This document shows positions 22,004 through 33,575 of a stretch of DNA of 64,000 bases, piece after piece. The notes under the pieces were generated by a model. The model did not search any database, was not told where the DNA came from, and saw only the letters and a list, made by a program, of their open reading frames with translations. The position numbers and the translations under genes are program-made. Numbering within the stretch: position 1 is the first letter of the stretch; each line of letters begins with the position of its first letter. The stretch spans positions 1 through 64,000 of the forward strand of contig JADNRY010000156.1 of the NCBI GenBank assembly GCA_015501585.1, in the 5' to 3' direction. Source of the DNA: Rhodocollybia butyracea (lineage: Eukaryota > Basidiomycota > Agaricomycetes > Agaricales > Omphalotaceae).

Positions 22004-24191
22004 ATGAATCAACTAGATCTTTCTGATTATGACGATCCGTCTCAACAGGACAGTATATATAAAGGTTACGAAGCTGCCAACAAAAGCATCCATTTGGCAT
22101 CCGTTGCAATTGGTCAAGCAATAATCCTGCCCTCTCAATGTCGGTAGTGATTGCAAATGGGGCCTTCATTGTCTCCAATTTTACGACCGTTAGCCCTTCC
22201 CTCTCCAGCTGCTCATCGAGTTCCGCAGGCGGTCAAGGCTCCCCCTCTGCAAAAGTAATCCAAGCACTAGGCGACCTTGTCATACGAGGCTCAGATCGCC
22301 TTGTTATTCAGAGGCGATTGGCCAGCATCAATTCCCAGGTCGCTAATCAAACAAGTGGCCAGGAAAGCGTTCTGGCGTATGGCAAATACTCGTTATCTCC
22401 TTATCCAATTTCTTCTGCTTCTTTGTTTGGTCTATCCACGTCGAAATGGGGCGAGATACTGGAACTTTCGAGGTATTTATCACCGTTTCGTGGTCAATAT
22501 TTCAATTCCAATGTTCTAAACGCTTCATAGACGCGACTTGTACCCAGACTATATAAGACAGTCGGCACTGAACAGAATCATGATGCAGTTGGAGACCGGT
22601 GACTTACGCCCTCTAATTGAAGTGCTTGCGAAATGGCAATATGTCGAACTTCAGATATTCCTTTTCGAGCTGATGGCATGTCTTCCAGATGAAAGGTTTC
22701 TGCGCTGTTACTCCTCTGCGTCAATACCTCTACTGAACAATTTGGTCAGATTAAACGCGTTTACTTCGCAGCGGTCCCACGTAGTCGAATCAATTCGTGC
22801 CGAATATTCAGCGTCATCGACGATCCGCAAAGAACAAATCACTCGTGCATTCATTCGTGCTATGAAGCTCCTCCTCCAAGCCGGTCAGCTAGCAGCGGAA
22901 GCAGCCATTGACGCTGGCCTGCTCACTGTAATCCTTCTTGTTGTTGCGGCGGAAGGGTTTAACGTCCCACTGCAAAGGCGAAATTCTGGAGTCTCTCTGA
23001 CATTAAGGGAGAGCAAAGAAGCTTTGATGGTTTTAGCGTTGTATGAAGACCCTGATTTCAAGTTACGATTGGCGTGTTGGCCCTTCATGCTCTTTTGGCC
23101 CCAGGCCGAGGATTTTACTCTTCCAGAGTGTTTTATGGCCCGACTTGAGCCTGCTCAAGTCCGTCCTGGGTCATCTACGCTTCTGTCTGACGCTTGGAGG
23201 CTCCGTTTGGGTGCTATCAATGCTTTGATGTCGGTCCGTCAGTTTACTCGAAGTCATGTGGAGTATGTGCGATCTGCGCTCACAGAGCTTGTATGGCTTT
23301 TGTGGTACGAGTGTTCTTTGCTTTATTTCAAGTCGAAGGAATTCATCTGTTGATTCAGCCACTCGGAATTGGACTCTTCCTTGCAGATGCTGTCGAGTTC
23401 AATGCTTTTGAAGTTTGTTGCACTTGGTCCGAAGATGTGGAAAATCATTGGAGAGCTACTGGCTGACTGCTCTTTCCAGAACGCCGTATCAGTTTTACAG
23501 ATTTTGGCCTCAACGTTTCAGAACACGACCAGGTAAGCCTGTACTCTCTAGTGAACATTCCAACTTGGCTCAGGTGTTTTTTTTCAGTACAAGATCTCTT
23601 GCCGACTTTCGCCATTGCCTTCCGAAACGTAAAGCAAGCAAACATGTGGACTACTTCTTGGAGTTCATCACATTCATATCTCGGGAATTCCCCGTTCTGG
23701 CCAAACCTTTGTGTGAAAGTAGGATTGCGTCGCTTCTCTTATCCGTCCTGAGTGACATCGATCCGACCATGACCTACCCATCCTGGACTCCGAATTCCAA
23801 TGTAGTTCCACGGGACCAGCTGCTCCGTAACACCTTATCAAAATTATCTACCGTTCGCCAACGCCCCGACGAATTTCTGCGAATTCTCGACATTGGCGTC
23901 ACCATCTCTGTATCATTGTTGATGATAGAAGACAGCAGCACGAGTTGTATTTCTGATGCCGACGATATTAACGAACTCTGGAAAAGTGCTACAATGGATC
24001 GTTTGCGTCCAATTCTGTCGTCTGCTTTGCGACAGATTTGGATGCTGATGGCTTTTCAAAATCTCAGCCTGAAAAACACAGTGATAAATAAACAGACTGA
24101 TCTTACGCGGTTGCTTATTTGTTTCCAGGCTCTCGCTATGGTTTTTAATGTTAATGTGTATTCGACGCCGTCGAGTAGTGTTGAGTCCTGA
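22004..24191 (+). CDS. Conserved fungal protein of unknown function, 642 aa
   Basis: Five exons (22004-22143, 22194-22472, 22531-23290, 23387-23532, 23588-24191) join in phase to 642 codons. The protein starts MNQLDLSDYDDPSQQD and has a serine-rich stretch (SLSSCSSSSAGG). The rest is mainly hydrophobic helices, such as YVELQIFLFELMACLPDERF and AAIDAGLLTVILLVVAAEGF, in a helical-repeat-like arrangement. I recognise no catalytic motif. The internal splice at 23290 uses GTATGG, chosen because GTACGA nine bases later would give a stop. An upstream in-frame ATG at 21854 is less likely as start. A broken 5' copy lies at 15255-15577. Confidence 0.7.
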
Positions 24192-24400
24192 TTCCCGGAC
24201 GCTTTCGTACATAGCTATGGTAGATATCGGAATCGCGCACGATTCTCCGTCCTCTAGTCCTTAAATTGTATCATAGATTCTGTTGTTGTAGCTTGTACTA
24301 GTAAGTAGCGATGTGCTGCGAGCGCTAATCGTTTTCAACCTTTTGCAACTTACTCAGCAAACGCGAGATTAACGCGTTCTTCGTCCAGATCTCGCCCGAC

Positions 24401-25732
24401 ATGGTACGCGATACTTTATCAATTATATGATCTCAACGTCAAGCTGAAAAACTACACCGGATTTCAGAGTCTCGCCTTCCTTCATGCTCATGACTGCTCA
24501 GAAGGTAAGTTCTTCCCTTTTATCTTTAAGTATCTCTCATTTTAATTCTTTTTAGCCCACGCTGATGCAGTCTGGGGTGTTTCTTGGACCAAAAATGACA
24601 CAGTAGTATCAATATCGGCCGATGGATCCATCAAACAATGGGTTTCGGCCTCAGGCGAATCGTACCTACCGCCAGATCAACCCGAATACACAACACCTTC
24701 ACCACATACTCTTGGGCTGGTATCTCTATCAGTATCGGCAGACGGTCAGCGTGCGCTGTACAACAGCCTCGAAGGTCTAACATGCTTGTGGAATCTTGAG
24801 ACTGGGAAGTTGGAAGGAACGTTTGAAAGCTATATGGCGCAGGGCGAAGAACTAGAACCTTCTCCTCGTGAGTTTTGCTTCCTTGTAGGCAATAATCGTT
24901 TTTCTGAAGCTGCCTTCAAAGATTGGACTGTATCGCTGAGTCCCTCCGGAACAACATATGCATCTGCAGGAGGCGCTGGAATCCTTGAAATCCACTCAGC
25001 TGCGCCAGAGTCTTTTGGTCGCCGACTTTCGAGCGTGTTTTCTGGAAGAAACAAGTTTGGAATGTGCTGTTCCTATGCACGTGTCTGTTCACTCGCAACC
25101 GTCCTTTTTAGCTGACTGTAATCTCTCTAGAGCCCTGATAGCAAGCGTATTGCCCTCTCCTCGGAGATCGGGCAAGTTTCTCTTCTTGATGTAGAATCAA
25201 ACACTTTCACAACTACCTACTCGTCGCATGCAATGAGTGTTCGTTCCGTGGCGTGGTCTTCAGATGGAAATGTATGCTATTTCCTTCGTAACGTAGCTTT
25301 CTCGAATCTCATTGTATTTTAGCTTCTTCTCAGTGCATCGGAAGATAAACGTTTATCACTATATGATGTACGCGTGTCCTCGGCAAAGGGTGGTGGAGCT
25401 GTCGCGTCGTTCAGTGGGCATTCGTCTTGGGTGCTATCCGTCGATATCTCTAGTGACGGACGATTGGGATTGTCTGGGTGAGATGCTTTTCGTGCTCTGT
25501 ATTTCTTATACGTTGGCTCAACTCTATTAACTTGTGCAGATCTGCCGACAAATCTATCAAAGTTTGGGATATCGCTGCTCGCGCCGCGGTGACTACTGTG
25601 CAGGACACAGGAGAAGTCTGGTCGGTCTCGTGGCGACCCAGAGCTCCTTCAGCTGGATCCGCAGGGGCCTTTGTTTCCGGTGGAGAAGATGGGGTGGTCA
25701 AGTGGTGGAGAGGTGCTGGTACTGGAGGTTAA
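24401..25732 (+). CDS. SKI8: WD40 protein, SKI8/WDR61 type
   Basis: A seven-bladed WD40 propeller, in other eukaryotes part of the Ski complex (cytoplasmic exosome cofactor) and of Paf1-type or meiotic complexes. The first coding exon appears to be the ATG alone (24401-24403), followed directly by a GTACGC donor; translation resumes with SLAFLHAHDCSE. Repeat landmarks are HADAVWGVSWTKNDTVVSIS, DGSIKQW, WTVSLSPSG, SSEIGQVSLLDVES, SHAMSVRSVAWSSDGN, SASEDKRLSLYDVR, GHSSWVLSVDIS, SADKSIKVWD and the end GEDGVVKWWRG. Introns are short and all phases work; one donor (GTCTGT near 25085) is weak but restores the expected R-SPDSKR join. It appears intact. Confidence 0.85.
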
Positions 25733-25902
25733 GTAAAACTTGCATGTCACCAACTTTGTAAAACCGCTATATCTGATAAATTTGCTTTTTTCTTGGTGTC
25801 AATCTCTGTCTCGACATTGGAACTCTGGGGCCAATTTTAGTTTAAGGTAAGTGCATGTGGTATAACAGCGTGTATCTGAAAGTCGAGTCGTACAGTTGCT
25901 TG

Positions 25903-27358
25903 TTAAACTATGAAAGCGCTACGCTCTACCTGCAACTTCTGGACAGCATAATCGCCATAACCACTAGTCTTTCTCACAATCCCAGGAAGATTGACTTCCG
26001 ATTCGGTGTCGCTTTCAAGGAGATCCACTTCCGATTCGACGTCGCTCGAGGCCGTGGAATCTCCTGAATCGCTCCCGATGGAAAGTGGTGGGGTTGGTGG
26101 TGATGATGATGTAAATGTTCCAGGCTCCGATTTCAAAGTGGTTACTCCATTCGTTTGACAAAGCGGATTGGCTTTGATAATCTCCCAGAGGGTACGCAAA
26201 CCGCTGATTCCGCGACGAGCGTGGCGTTCTGGACAATTTCTGTCGCTCTCTTGCAGTGAGGTGTTAAACACCTCCAGGGACCACCAGCCTCGATATCCTG
26301 CGCGATGTACGAAAGAGGTCATCTGTGTAACTGGAAGAAATCCCAGATAACCTGATGTCGGATTCTCGAGGTCCAAGAGGGGGTCATATTTGCCAGAGTC
26401 TGACTCTGAAGCAGGGGGCTCGCATGGGAACACTCTACATGCTCGACTCCACTTCATGCGCCCTGGCATATCACTATCGTCATGGCATATGTCTGCGGGG
26501 CGGATTGCGTCAGCGACTTGATAGAAGAATATCTTCTCTGCGGGAACTGTCAGCGACATTTCCTCGAGGTTGGAAAGCATGTTGGCCAGAGTCTGGCCCT
26601 TGCGTATAGTGGAAGGCTGGCCAGGGTCAGCATATTGGTTACCGCTAGAAGGCTACACTCAGTGAATGAGACAACGTAGCAGCAGGAAGACGAACTTACA
26701 GTGTGTTAAAAGAATCTAATAAAACCCCCACATTATCCCGATCGACGCGTTTGACGATATCCCATACTTGCATCCAGTTATTGATAACCGTTCCCCAGCT
26801 CAAAGGTTCGTATCCTATGCGTACACCGTACTCCTCTGCCAGCTCACCCAACTGACGAAACGCATCCACCTGCGCATCACGGTACATCTCTGCAGTGTAT
26901 TCTTCGGAAATCGGATGAGGCGAAGAGATGTAATTGGAGCAGACAAGAAGCAGATCACATTGCAAAGCGCGCATGATCCTGAGCCACCGCTTTGCCTGTG
27001 TGAGTCCAACGTCTACATGCTCCTGAGAGCGGAAGTTCTCAAAGTTCCTGAAGGGTTGAAACAACGGAATTTCGAGGTCCAAGGACTCGCAAAGGTTGTG
27101 GATCGCTATAGCGCAAGCGTGGTCAAGTTCACTGGGTGAAAGGGATGTTATAGGGTGGTCAAATAATTCGGCATGCTTTCCTTCTCGGACTTCGTCGACA
27201 AAGCTTTCAAAATCAGGGGTAAATATCTCGATTCCGTCATAACCCAGCTCGGAGGTCACGTATATCTTGGTGGGAAGGTCGTGATAAGTACTGGTTCCCA
27301 AAGACAAGGAGGCAATGGCGAATTTAGGTCGGGGGTATGAGCACAAAGGGGCCACCAT
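25903..27358 (-). CDS. Xylose-isomerase-like TIM barrel, 3-dehydroshikimate dehydratase type
   Basis: Two exons (27358-26700 and 26644-25903) give 466 residues with one 55-base intron. The start is placed at MVAPLCSYPRP because the upstream frame lacks an ATG. The opening FAIASLSLGTSTYHDLPTK followed by GYDGIEIF matches the sugar-phosphate isomerase/epimerase fold, and especially fungal QutC/Qa-4 dehydratases, which convert 3-dehydroshikimate to protocatechuate in quinate use. Metal-site candidates include GYDGIEIF, SNYISSPHP, IGYEPLSWG, VGVLLDSFNT and, near the C-terminus, GYRGWWSLEVFNTSL. The last about 90 residues are a Ser/Asp/Glu-rich tail not typical of the core enzyme. The exact substrate is uncertain. 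Confidence 0.75.
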
Positions 27359-27952
27359 TGGGAATCTGCAATCTGCAATGAGCAAGCACTTGCTTCATAT
27401 GCTGCGGAAAGCATTTATTCCTCAGACTTCCGGATCCTGAATTCGTAATAGATAATTCTCACAGAGGAAGAACTAGGCCCCGCGGCGTCTTGCCGCTTAA
27501 GGCGCTTATTTTCTACATTTTTCTGCAGTCATTTCTCAGATGCCGTGGTGTAATTACATTACATTCGGATGAGACTAACATACACCAACGATTCTCCAGT
27601 CACTAATGGGCTAACATTTCAATGCATGTCATTGCAGAAAAATGACCAGGGTGATGAAGGAACAATAATATGGAACAATCAGAAGGACTCAGTTCTTGTA
27701 GAGGCTTCAGCTAGCAGTGAAACTTCAGTATCGAGAAGATGGTAGGTACACTTTTGTGTGCCGTTGTTTGGTCATACTTTTAATTTCTTGGTATTTCATC
27801 GACGCTCCTTGCATTTCTGATTTTTGTTTCATTTACCCGCGGATGCTTTGTTCATCGTATGAATCAATCCATGGAAACTGATCCCAATGTGGGCTGCTTA
27901 TTGTAGACTGCTTACAGGACAAAAAGCGAAAGCACAAAAAATTGATATCGCA
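27359..27952. other. Intergenic between the TIM-barrel gene and tRNA-Cys
   Basis: No gene seen. An A6 run on the plus strand (27936-27941), just 3' of the tRNA, can serve as its RNA polymerase III terminator. Confidence 0.45.
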
Positions 27953-28041
27953 AGTCCGCGGCGTGGGTCGAACACGCGACCTCAAGATTCCCTGCTATAT
28001 AACGATTGCAATCTCGCGCTCTACCACTGAGCTACGCGGAC
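27953..28041 (-). tRNA. tRNA-Cys (GCA) with a 17-base intron
   Basis: The minus strand folds as a full cloverleaf. It has a 7-bp acceptor stem GTCCGCG/CGCGGAC, a D arm GCTC-AGTGGTA-GAGC, an anticodon stem CGAGA/TCTTG (one G-T pair) and a T arm GCGTG-TTCGACC-CACGC. The anticodon loop TTGCAA carries GCA (Cys). A 17-base intron interrupts the loop one base 3' of the anticodon, the standard nuclear position. The mature length is 72. A T6 run follows as terminator. Confidence 0.93.
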
Positions 28042-28343
28042 ACGTTACAATTTCTCCTAGCTTGTCTTTTTGACTTATGGTCTATGGTCTTTGGGTCTTT
28101 CTGACTGCACGGCCATAAACCATAAGCCAAAATGGTAACGTCCTGGGCTACAAGATAAAAGTCTGTAGTAGATATTTAGTCCATATCCATAGTAGGGCGC
28201 CAGCGAGTGGAGTTTCTTTATATGAAATGTCAACCCCCGGTGCTGCTAATACATAGTACATAATTTAGTCCTTGCGTCTATAGTACAGTATAGTTTACAG
28301 AAACGAAAAAAAAAATGAGAACGATATTGTCCAAGATAATACT
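28042..28343. other. Intergenic, no gene seen
   Basis: About 300 bases between tRNA-Cys and the stop codon of the zinc-cluster regulator. An A-rich run near 28305 is the only feature noted. Confidence 0.45.
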
Positions 28344-31300
28344 TTAACCAGTATCCAGTCCAGATTCGACACCTTTACCCCAGAAAAACTTGTCCTCCCA
28401 AGCAGAATCACCAACCCAGCCATTCCAAGAATCAACTGGAAGTCCCCAGCCACCTGTTTCCATTGTTCCAACATCCAATGCTCCGCCTGCTACTCCAACG
28501 TCCAGAAACTCTGTCTCGAAATCGGAAAGCCAGCCATTCGAAAAGAAAGGCATATCGAAACCGGATCCGGGATAGACCGTATGCTGAGTCTGGTGCGTCG
28601 TTTGACTTTTGGTCCAATCTGCCATGTGCAAGTTGTCTGAATCCTCTCTGACACGTAACGGTGTCCCCTGTAATACATCAAATGCGCGTGGTGTATACGG
28701 TCCACCAAGAAAACTCGATTCGCTATCGCTTGCGCAGTCCATAGCATGCGCACTTTCTGGAGAATTTACGGATGATGTCCGAACTTGTATTTTCTCTGGA
28801 ACAGCGGGCGTACGCAGTCGATTATCGACTTCATCTCCCTCCCGTTTCCGTTTACCCAGTCCATGACTTTGGACGCTCCCACCAACTTCGACGAGAGAGG
28901 GTTCTCTATCTCTCATCCCAGTACCCCCTGGTTTCATTCCCTCTTTATCAATCAGCTGGTCCAATGTCCGCCAACATCTTCGTGCAAGCTCCCATGTTGT
29001 TCCAATAGACTTTAAGGCATCAAGGCAATTCATGAGGTGTAGCTGGGTTTGAAGTTGCTGAGTTTGTTGTTGAGGCGTGAGGAGAGTATGTGTGGTTGGA
29101 AGCGAGGGAGCCGTACGTTGTCGGGGTGTCGCGGGAGGGGAAGAAAAAGATATGATAGGAATGCTTGTGGTTGGATAAGGAGACGCAGCACGATAATGCA
29201 GCGATGAACGGCGATGATTGGAATGATAGTTCGTCCTTGCTTGTTGTAACCGAGATTTGTACCCGCTTAGATGTGCAAGTGCGACGGTGAAGATGAGATA
29301 GATGAGTGAGGGATTAGACATTGCAAATGCATTGGCCTCAGTAGAGGAGCTCATGTGTTGATTCTTGTATTTTTCAAGGAGCAAGTTGAAAGTAGACGCC
29401 GCATCGAGGAATATATCAGTGGCCTGTTGTACTGGCTGGTCTTTGACGCTGAGCCAGATAGTAATTAGGAATCTTCCAACAACTAAAATAAGACAAGCGA
29501 CTCACAAGGGTCTGTAGAGCAGTATCACAGCCACATGATAGAGCATGTTAACCTCCAACACCTCTTTTGTCCCAAGGCCGGTTGCTCCAAAGCCAATCCC
29601 CCCAATAGAGACACGGAACTGAATGGGCAACATCTGAAGCCAACCGTCTAATTCTGTGCGCAGCGTTGCGAGCTTCGCCTGGGTAGGAAATGCATTCTGC
29701 GGTTCAGCTGTGCTCAGAGGCGTAACTGAGCCCGACGAGCTTGAGCTCAAGGACAAAAGAGCCGAAGAGACACGACTGTTAGTAGGACCTGGAGCAGAAG
29801 GGGGAGATGGTGTTGGACCAAATCCCAGATAGAGCCAGAAATTGATCTTCGAAATGATTTGGGATAGTAGACATGAATAAGCGAAGAGAGGAGGAGGGGA
29901 ACTTAAGATGGAAGTTGGGAGTCCTGATACAGATGGACTGCTACTAGTACCAGGAGTAGGAGCATCTACTGTACTCGGATAAATGTGGAGGTTTGCGTTA
30001 GGCTTGGGCTTTAGGGCTTCCGCGACAGCAGGTGCCCGTCCAAGTTGCAACGATAATAGTCCATCGAGCATGGTCAGAATACCCCAGAGGTTGCCTCTTG
30101 TGATGTGCTCCTCTAGCGAATGTTTCGCCTTGAGTTTGGAATTCGAGGCCACCTGGACAGTATTGGACATGTTGAGCGACGTAAAATTAGGGGAAAATGA
30201 TGCTGAAGCTGGAAGGTCTAATTCTTGACCAAGTCGGATAGCCATCCCTATGCAGAAATGAGTAGCCGTAAGGCCGCACATGAGATCATGCTCACCTATT
30301 AATAACCACGCCTGGCTCTCTCCTCCTCCGGCCACACCACCCTTTCCGTAGTCCCTCAACGCTAGTAAAATTAGCGCCTGTACCGTTTCTAATCTGGCAG
30401 GCTTTCTTAATAATAGATTGACCGCACCCCTGGCTTGTTCATACCACAAATCTGCCGCAACCTTGGACGTATCAGTGCTCAGAAAGATGGCGGCAGCAGA
30501 AGCTTCGTCGCCACGAAGAACGGTACTGTTACTGTACATGCTCTGGAAATGAGGTATAGACGATGAATCGAGCGAAGCAACAGGTATATTTGAACTCAGC
30601 CGACCGGCATATGCACACATGGATAAGAGCATGCAATTAGTGGCGTCGCTGAGGTCTTTCGATGCACCGAGTCCTAGGTCTCCCAATGCGGTACCTGCTT
30701 GAGCTGCGGCTTGGTTTCCAGCATCACGAAGGATGTTTTCAATAGATGACCGGTCAGAAAGGATTGGGAACGTCGGGTGAATATGGGTGTAATACACGTC
30801 GACGAGGTTTGCAAGAATGTGAGGAGGAGGAAGGTCTATTGGTTCTATAGGAGGGGCGAGAAGCCTTGTGAGCATATTTGTCGCGCTGGGATTATTGCTG
30901 GATATCGAGTCTGATGATGTTGAAGGGGGAAATGACAAGGTGGAGGAAAGAGGGTTCCAGCTCAGGCTGGCTGAGTCAGGAGAGATCTCTGTTGTGCTGA
31001 ACATTGGCGCGCCCTCCATGGCAGTAAGTTCAGCTGTACGCCTGTAACGTTGTCAGGGAACAGAAAAATCTCATACTCGAAAAACGTACCAATAGCTCCC
31101 GGTATATAAATTTCTCTCCGAACGACTTGAGGAATTCATGCTCCCTGTCGGGAAATCATGCGTATCCACGTGAGGATCAAGGTAAGAACGAGATGGGTAC
31201 ACCAACTTGGAGCTGGAAGCTGCTTGCTCTATATATGGAGCAGCAAATCCTGGCGATGTCGGTCCACCCTTGCCCGGTTCATGAGAGAGAGAGCCTACGG

Positions 31301-32147
31301 GAGATGATCGGTCACCGAGTCTTTCCAAGGAATGTCCTCGCACACTTTGAGTGCGCTCGAAAGACTCTCGGGATATCGTGCTAGGTGAAAAAGGGTTTCC
31401 AACGAATGAGACCGAACGGGGTGAAGGGGAAGGAAGGCCGGGAGATTCTGGGAAAAATGCAGTATGCAAGTGCGTGTCGTTTTCAGGCGTAGGTGATCGT
31501 TCTGCTTGTACATCTCGCCTTTCTTTGGAAGCTGATGCTTCGCTCGGAAGAGGCAACAAAGGTTTGGCGTATCCTTCGCCTGCGCCAACTTCGCGATTGT
31601 GCACAAAAGGCGCAAACCCTAACGTAAGTTCTTCGATGGCTTCGGCGGCTTCAGATGCTAACCAAGTGGCCTTGTATCTGTCCCACACATCTTGTGTGCA
31701 AGTTTTGGATTCAGATTTGAGGGTGAGTGTGAGTGAGAAGAGATTAGAGAGAACATCCGGATTAAGACAGAGAAGTCCAAGGAGAGTCTCGAGTAAATTG
31801 ACCCGAGTTTCTGTGTATCGCAGGTAGCCTGATGGGGGACCTCGCCGTCTGGGTTCACGAGAATATGAACATTCTACTTTCGTCTCCGTACAAAAGTAGC
31901 AAGGCTCTAACCCATCACACTAAGTGTCAAATTGATTGGCAACAAATCGCTTTCTTGATTTGAAAGGTACACACTTTCTTACGCTTTAATCTGCAGGTAT
32001 TGCAGGCTGTGCAGATGATTTATTGAGCTGAAACGGATAAATGTGCAACGACTACATACCTCGAGAGACCTTTTTGTTCGTCTTCTCGGTTGGGCCATCT
32101 TTTTTCACCGCAGGAGTTTTTCCTGAACTGGGTACCCTGGAATTCAT
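28344..32147 (-). CDS. Zn2Cys6 transcription factor with fungal_trans domain
   Basis: A large nuclear regulator. The start ATG is at 32147 (MNSRVPSSGKTPAVKK). The binuclear zinc cluster is assembled over two introns: CNTCRLKRKK|CDGLEPC, then YFC and VEC, exactly C-x2-C-x6-C-x5-C-x2-C-x6-C. A basic linker RRRGPPSGYLRYTE and a coiled-coil-like stretch (VNLLETLLGLLCL) follow. The middle-homology region (29500-31020) contains YYTHIHPTFPILS, ILLALRDYGKG, AIRLGQELDLP and the FWLYLGFG stretch. The last exon ends in an acidic, aromatic activation-like tail (SDFETEFLDVG, KFFWGKGVESG). The RRGPPSGY-type linker resembles XlnR/Ace-like regulators, but target genes are unknown. It diverges from an F-box-like gene 128 bases away. 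Confidence 0.88.
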
Positions 32148-32275
32148 AGCCACATTAAACTTTTTTGCCGAGCTGGTTAAGGCGGAGAGTAATTGTTCCT
32201 ATACCGACATGACGCAAACTCAGTGCACTGAGCGCTAGATTTAAACGCCTGCTCGGATTCTGCGACGCGCCCGCC
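32148..32275. promoter_or_regulatory. Divergent promoter region
   Basis: 128 bases between the starts of the zinc-cluster regulator (minus) and the F-box-like gene (plus). AGCGCTAGATTTAAACG near 32232 includes a TTTAAA. No consensus operator was recognised. Confidence 0.4.
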
Positions 32276-33343
32276 ATGACCGAGCTTCCTCTCGAGCTAC
32301 TGAGAGAAATAATAATCATATATGTTGCTAACAATGCCCATGTTGATGATGGTTTCTCTCTCGAACAATCTGTACCGCTAAAACCCAATTGGAAGCTGTG
32401 TTTTTCTTCGATTTCTGTGACATCCAGAATCTTCAGACATTAGCCCTCGAGTCTTGGTTTGCAACCCTCATCGTTCAAGATTCAGATGCGTTACTCGACA
32501 AAAACTTAATTTTCCCTCAAATCAAGAGCTTATGGACCAGGTGAGTGATATGCGCTCGTCTTCAAGCTTCGCAATTGAACAGGTTTATTAAAGAAAAATA
32601 CTTTTTATGCCAAGGCGCGGTTCATGGGATCATACATGGAATGTCGAAGGATTTACCCGCTTGCAAAAAGTTCGAATAGACTTCCGCAAGTCAAGCCTTA
32701 CAACCAGACTACCAGTCATCTCTGGATCTACCGTCATTGAAGCTGATATTTGCGGCCTTCAGTGGCCCTCACCGAACGCGATCGCTGCTATCCCCGGATG
32801 TTCCCAATGCTGAGGATCTTAAAGCTACAGCAGGCAAGGATTTGGTGTGGACTGTGCCACACATGCTCTATTCCGAAATTTCAGCGGCCCAAACCTGAAA
32901 TGATTCGATATAAGAATGGAATAGGTCTACCGGTGAGATTATTTTCTCAAATGCTCTACAGGCGTTTCTGAAGATATCCAGAGACACTATTCCCAGGCAT
33001 TCGCGTCCCTTTTGAATCTTGAAACTGTCTATCTGACGGTAGGCGTCTTGGAATCTGGGAAAACCATTCTAGGGAGCGAAGAAGGAAAGAATCTGAATTA
33101 CTGGTCTGGCGAATGCGATAGGTGCATGGAGGTGAGTCTTACTCTTGTTTGACTATTCATGAAGTCTCAAACTCTAGATAGGTTATGTACGATGACGAGA
33201 CGTTTCGACGTGACTGGGTAGCAAAGAAGAAGAATTGGGTCACTAAACCCCCGCGGTTGTCCACGGTTGAGTGGCACTTTTGTTTGGTACAAGATGATGA
33301 AGAAGACTGGGTCGACCTGGGTTCTGCTTCAGATGACGAATAA
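32276..33343 (+). pseudogene. F-box-like protein gene, frame disrupted
   Basis: The start MTELPLELLREIIIIYVANN is a typical F-box-like opening (LPLELLREII), followed by SSISVTSRIFRH. At 32438-32442 the sequence CATTAG gives a stop; one more T (CATTTAG) would continue LALESWFATLIVQDSD. After a 50-base intron the frame runs RFIKEKYFLCQGAVHG and meets a TAG, then continues PSLKLIFAAFSGPHR to another TGA. The last exon is clean and acidic (WHFCLVQDDEEDWVDLGS), with the stop at 33343. It is either a pseudogene or a gene with extra introns plus a base-call error. F-box proteins recruit substrates to SCF ubiquitin ligases. Confidence 0.55.
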
Positions 33344-33575
33344 CAGGTCACTAGAATCAGCCTGTTTACTCCCAGCCTCGAAGTTGAATCTATTAATATT
33401 CTGGTGAGGTACCCCTCGTGATAGTCGCTCCGCATGCTTTCGAGTCTGCTGAGTCTCTAACCGCATTCTCCCGCACTTTTTTGGCTACCTACCAGGACGT
33501 TCCAATGGAAAACTCTCGTACATCATTTTCCTTAAATACTCCCTCATCGTTGAAGTTGCTCAGCATCTCGTCCCC

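Noticed and set aside
30000..31380. Plus-strand frames over the zinc-cluster gene (for example 29983-30228, 31127-31384)
   Set aside because: Antisense shadows of a well-supported minus-strand gene.
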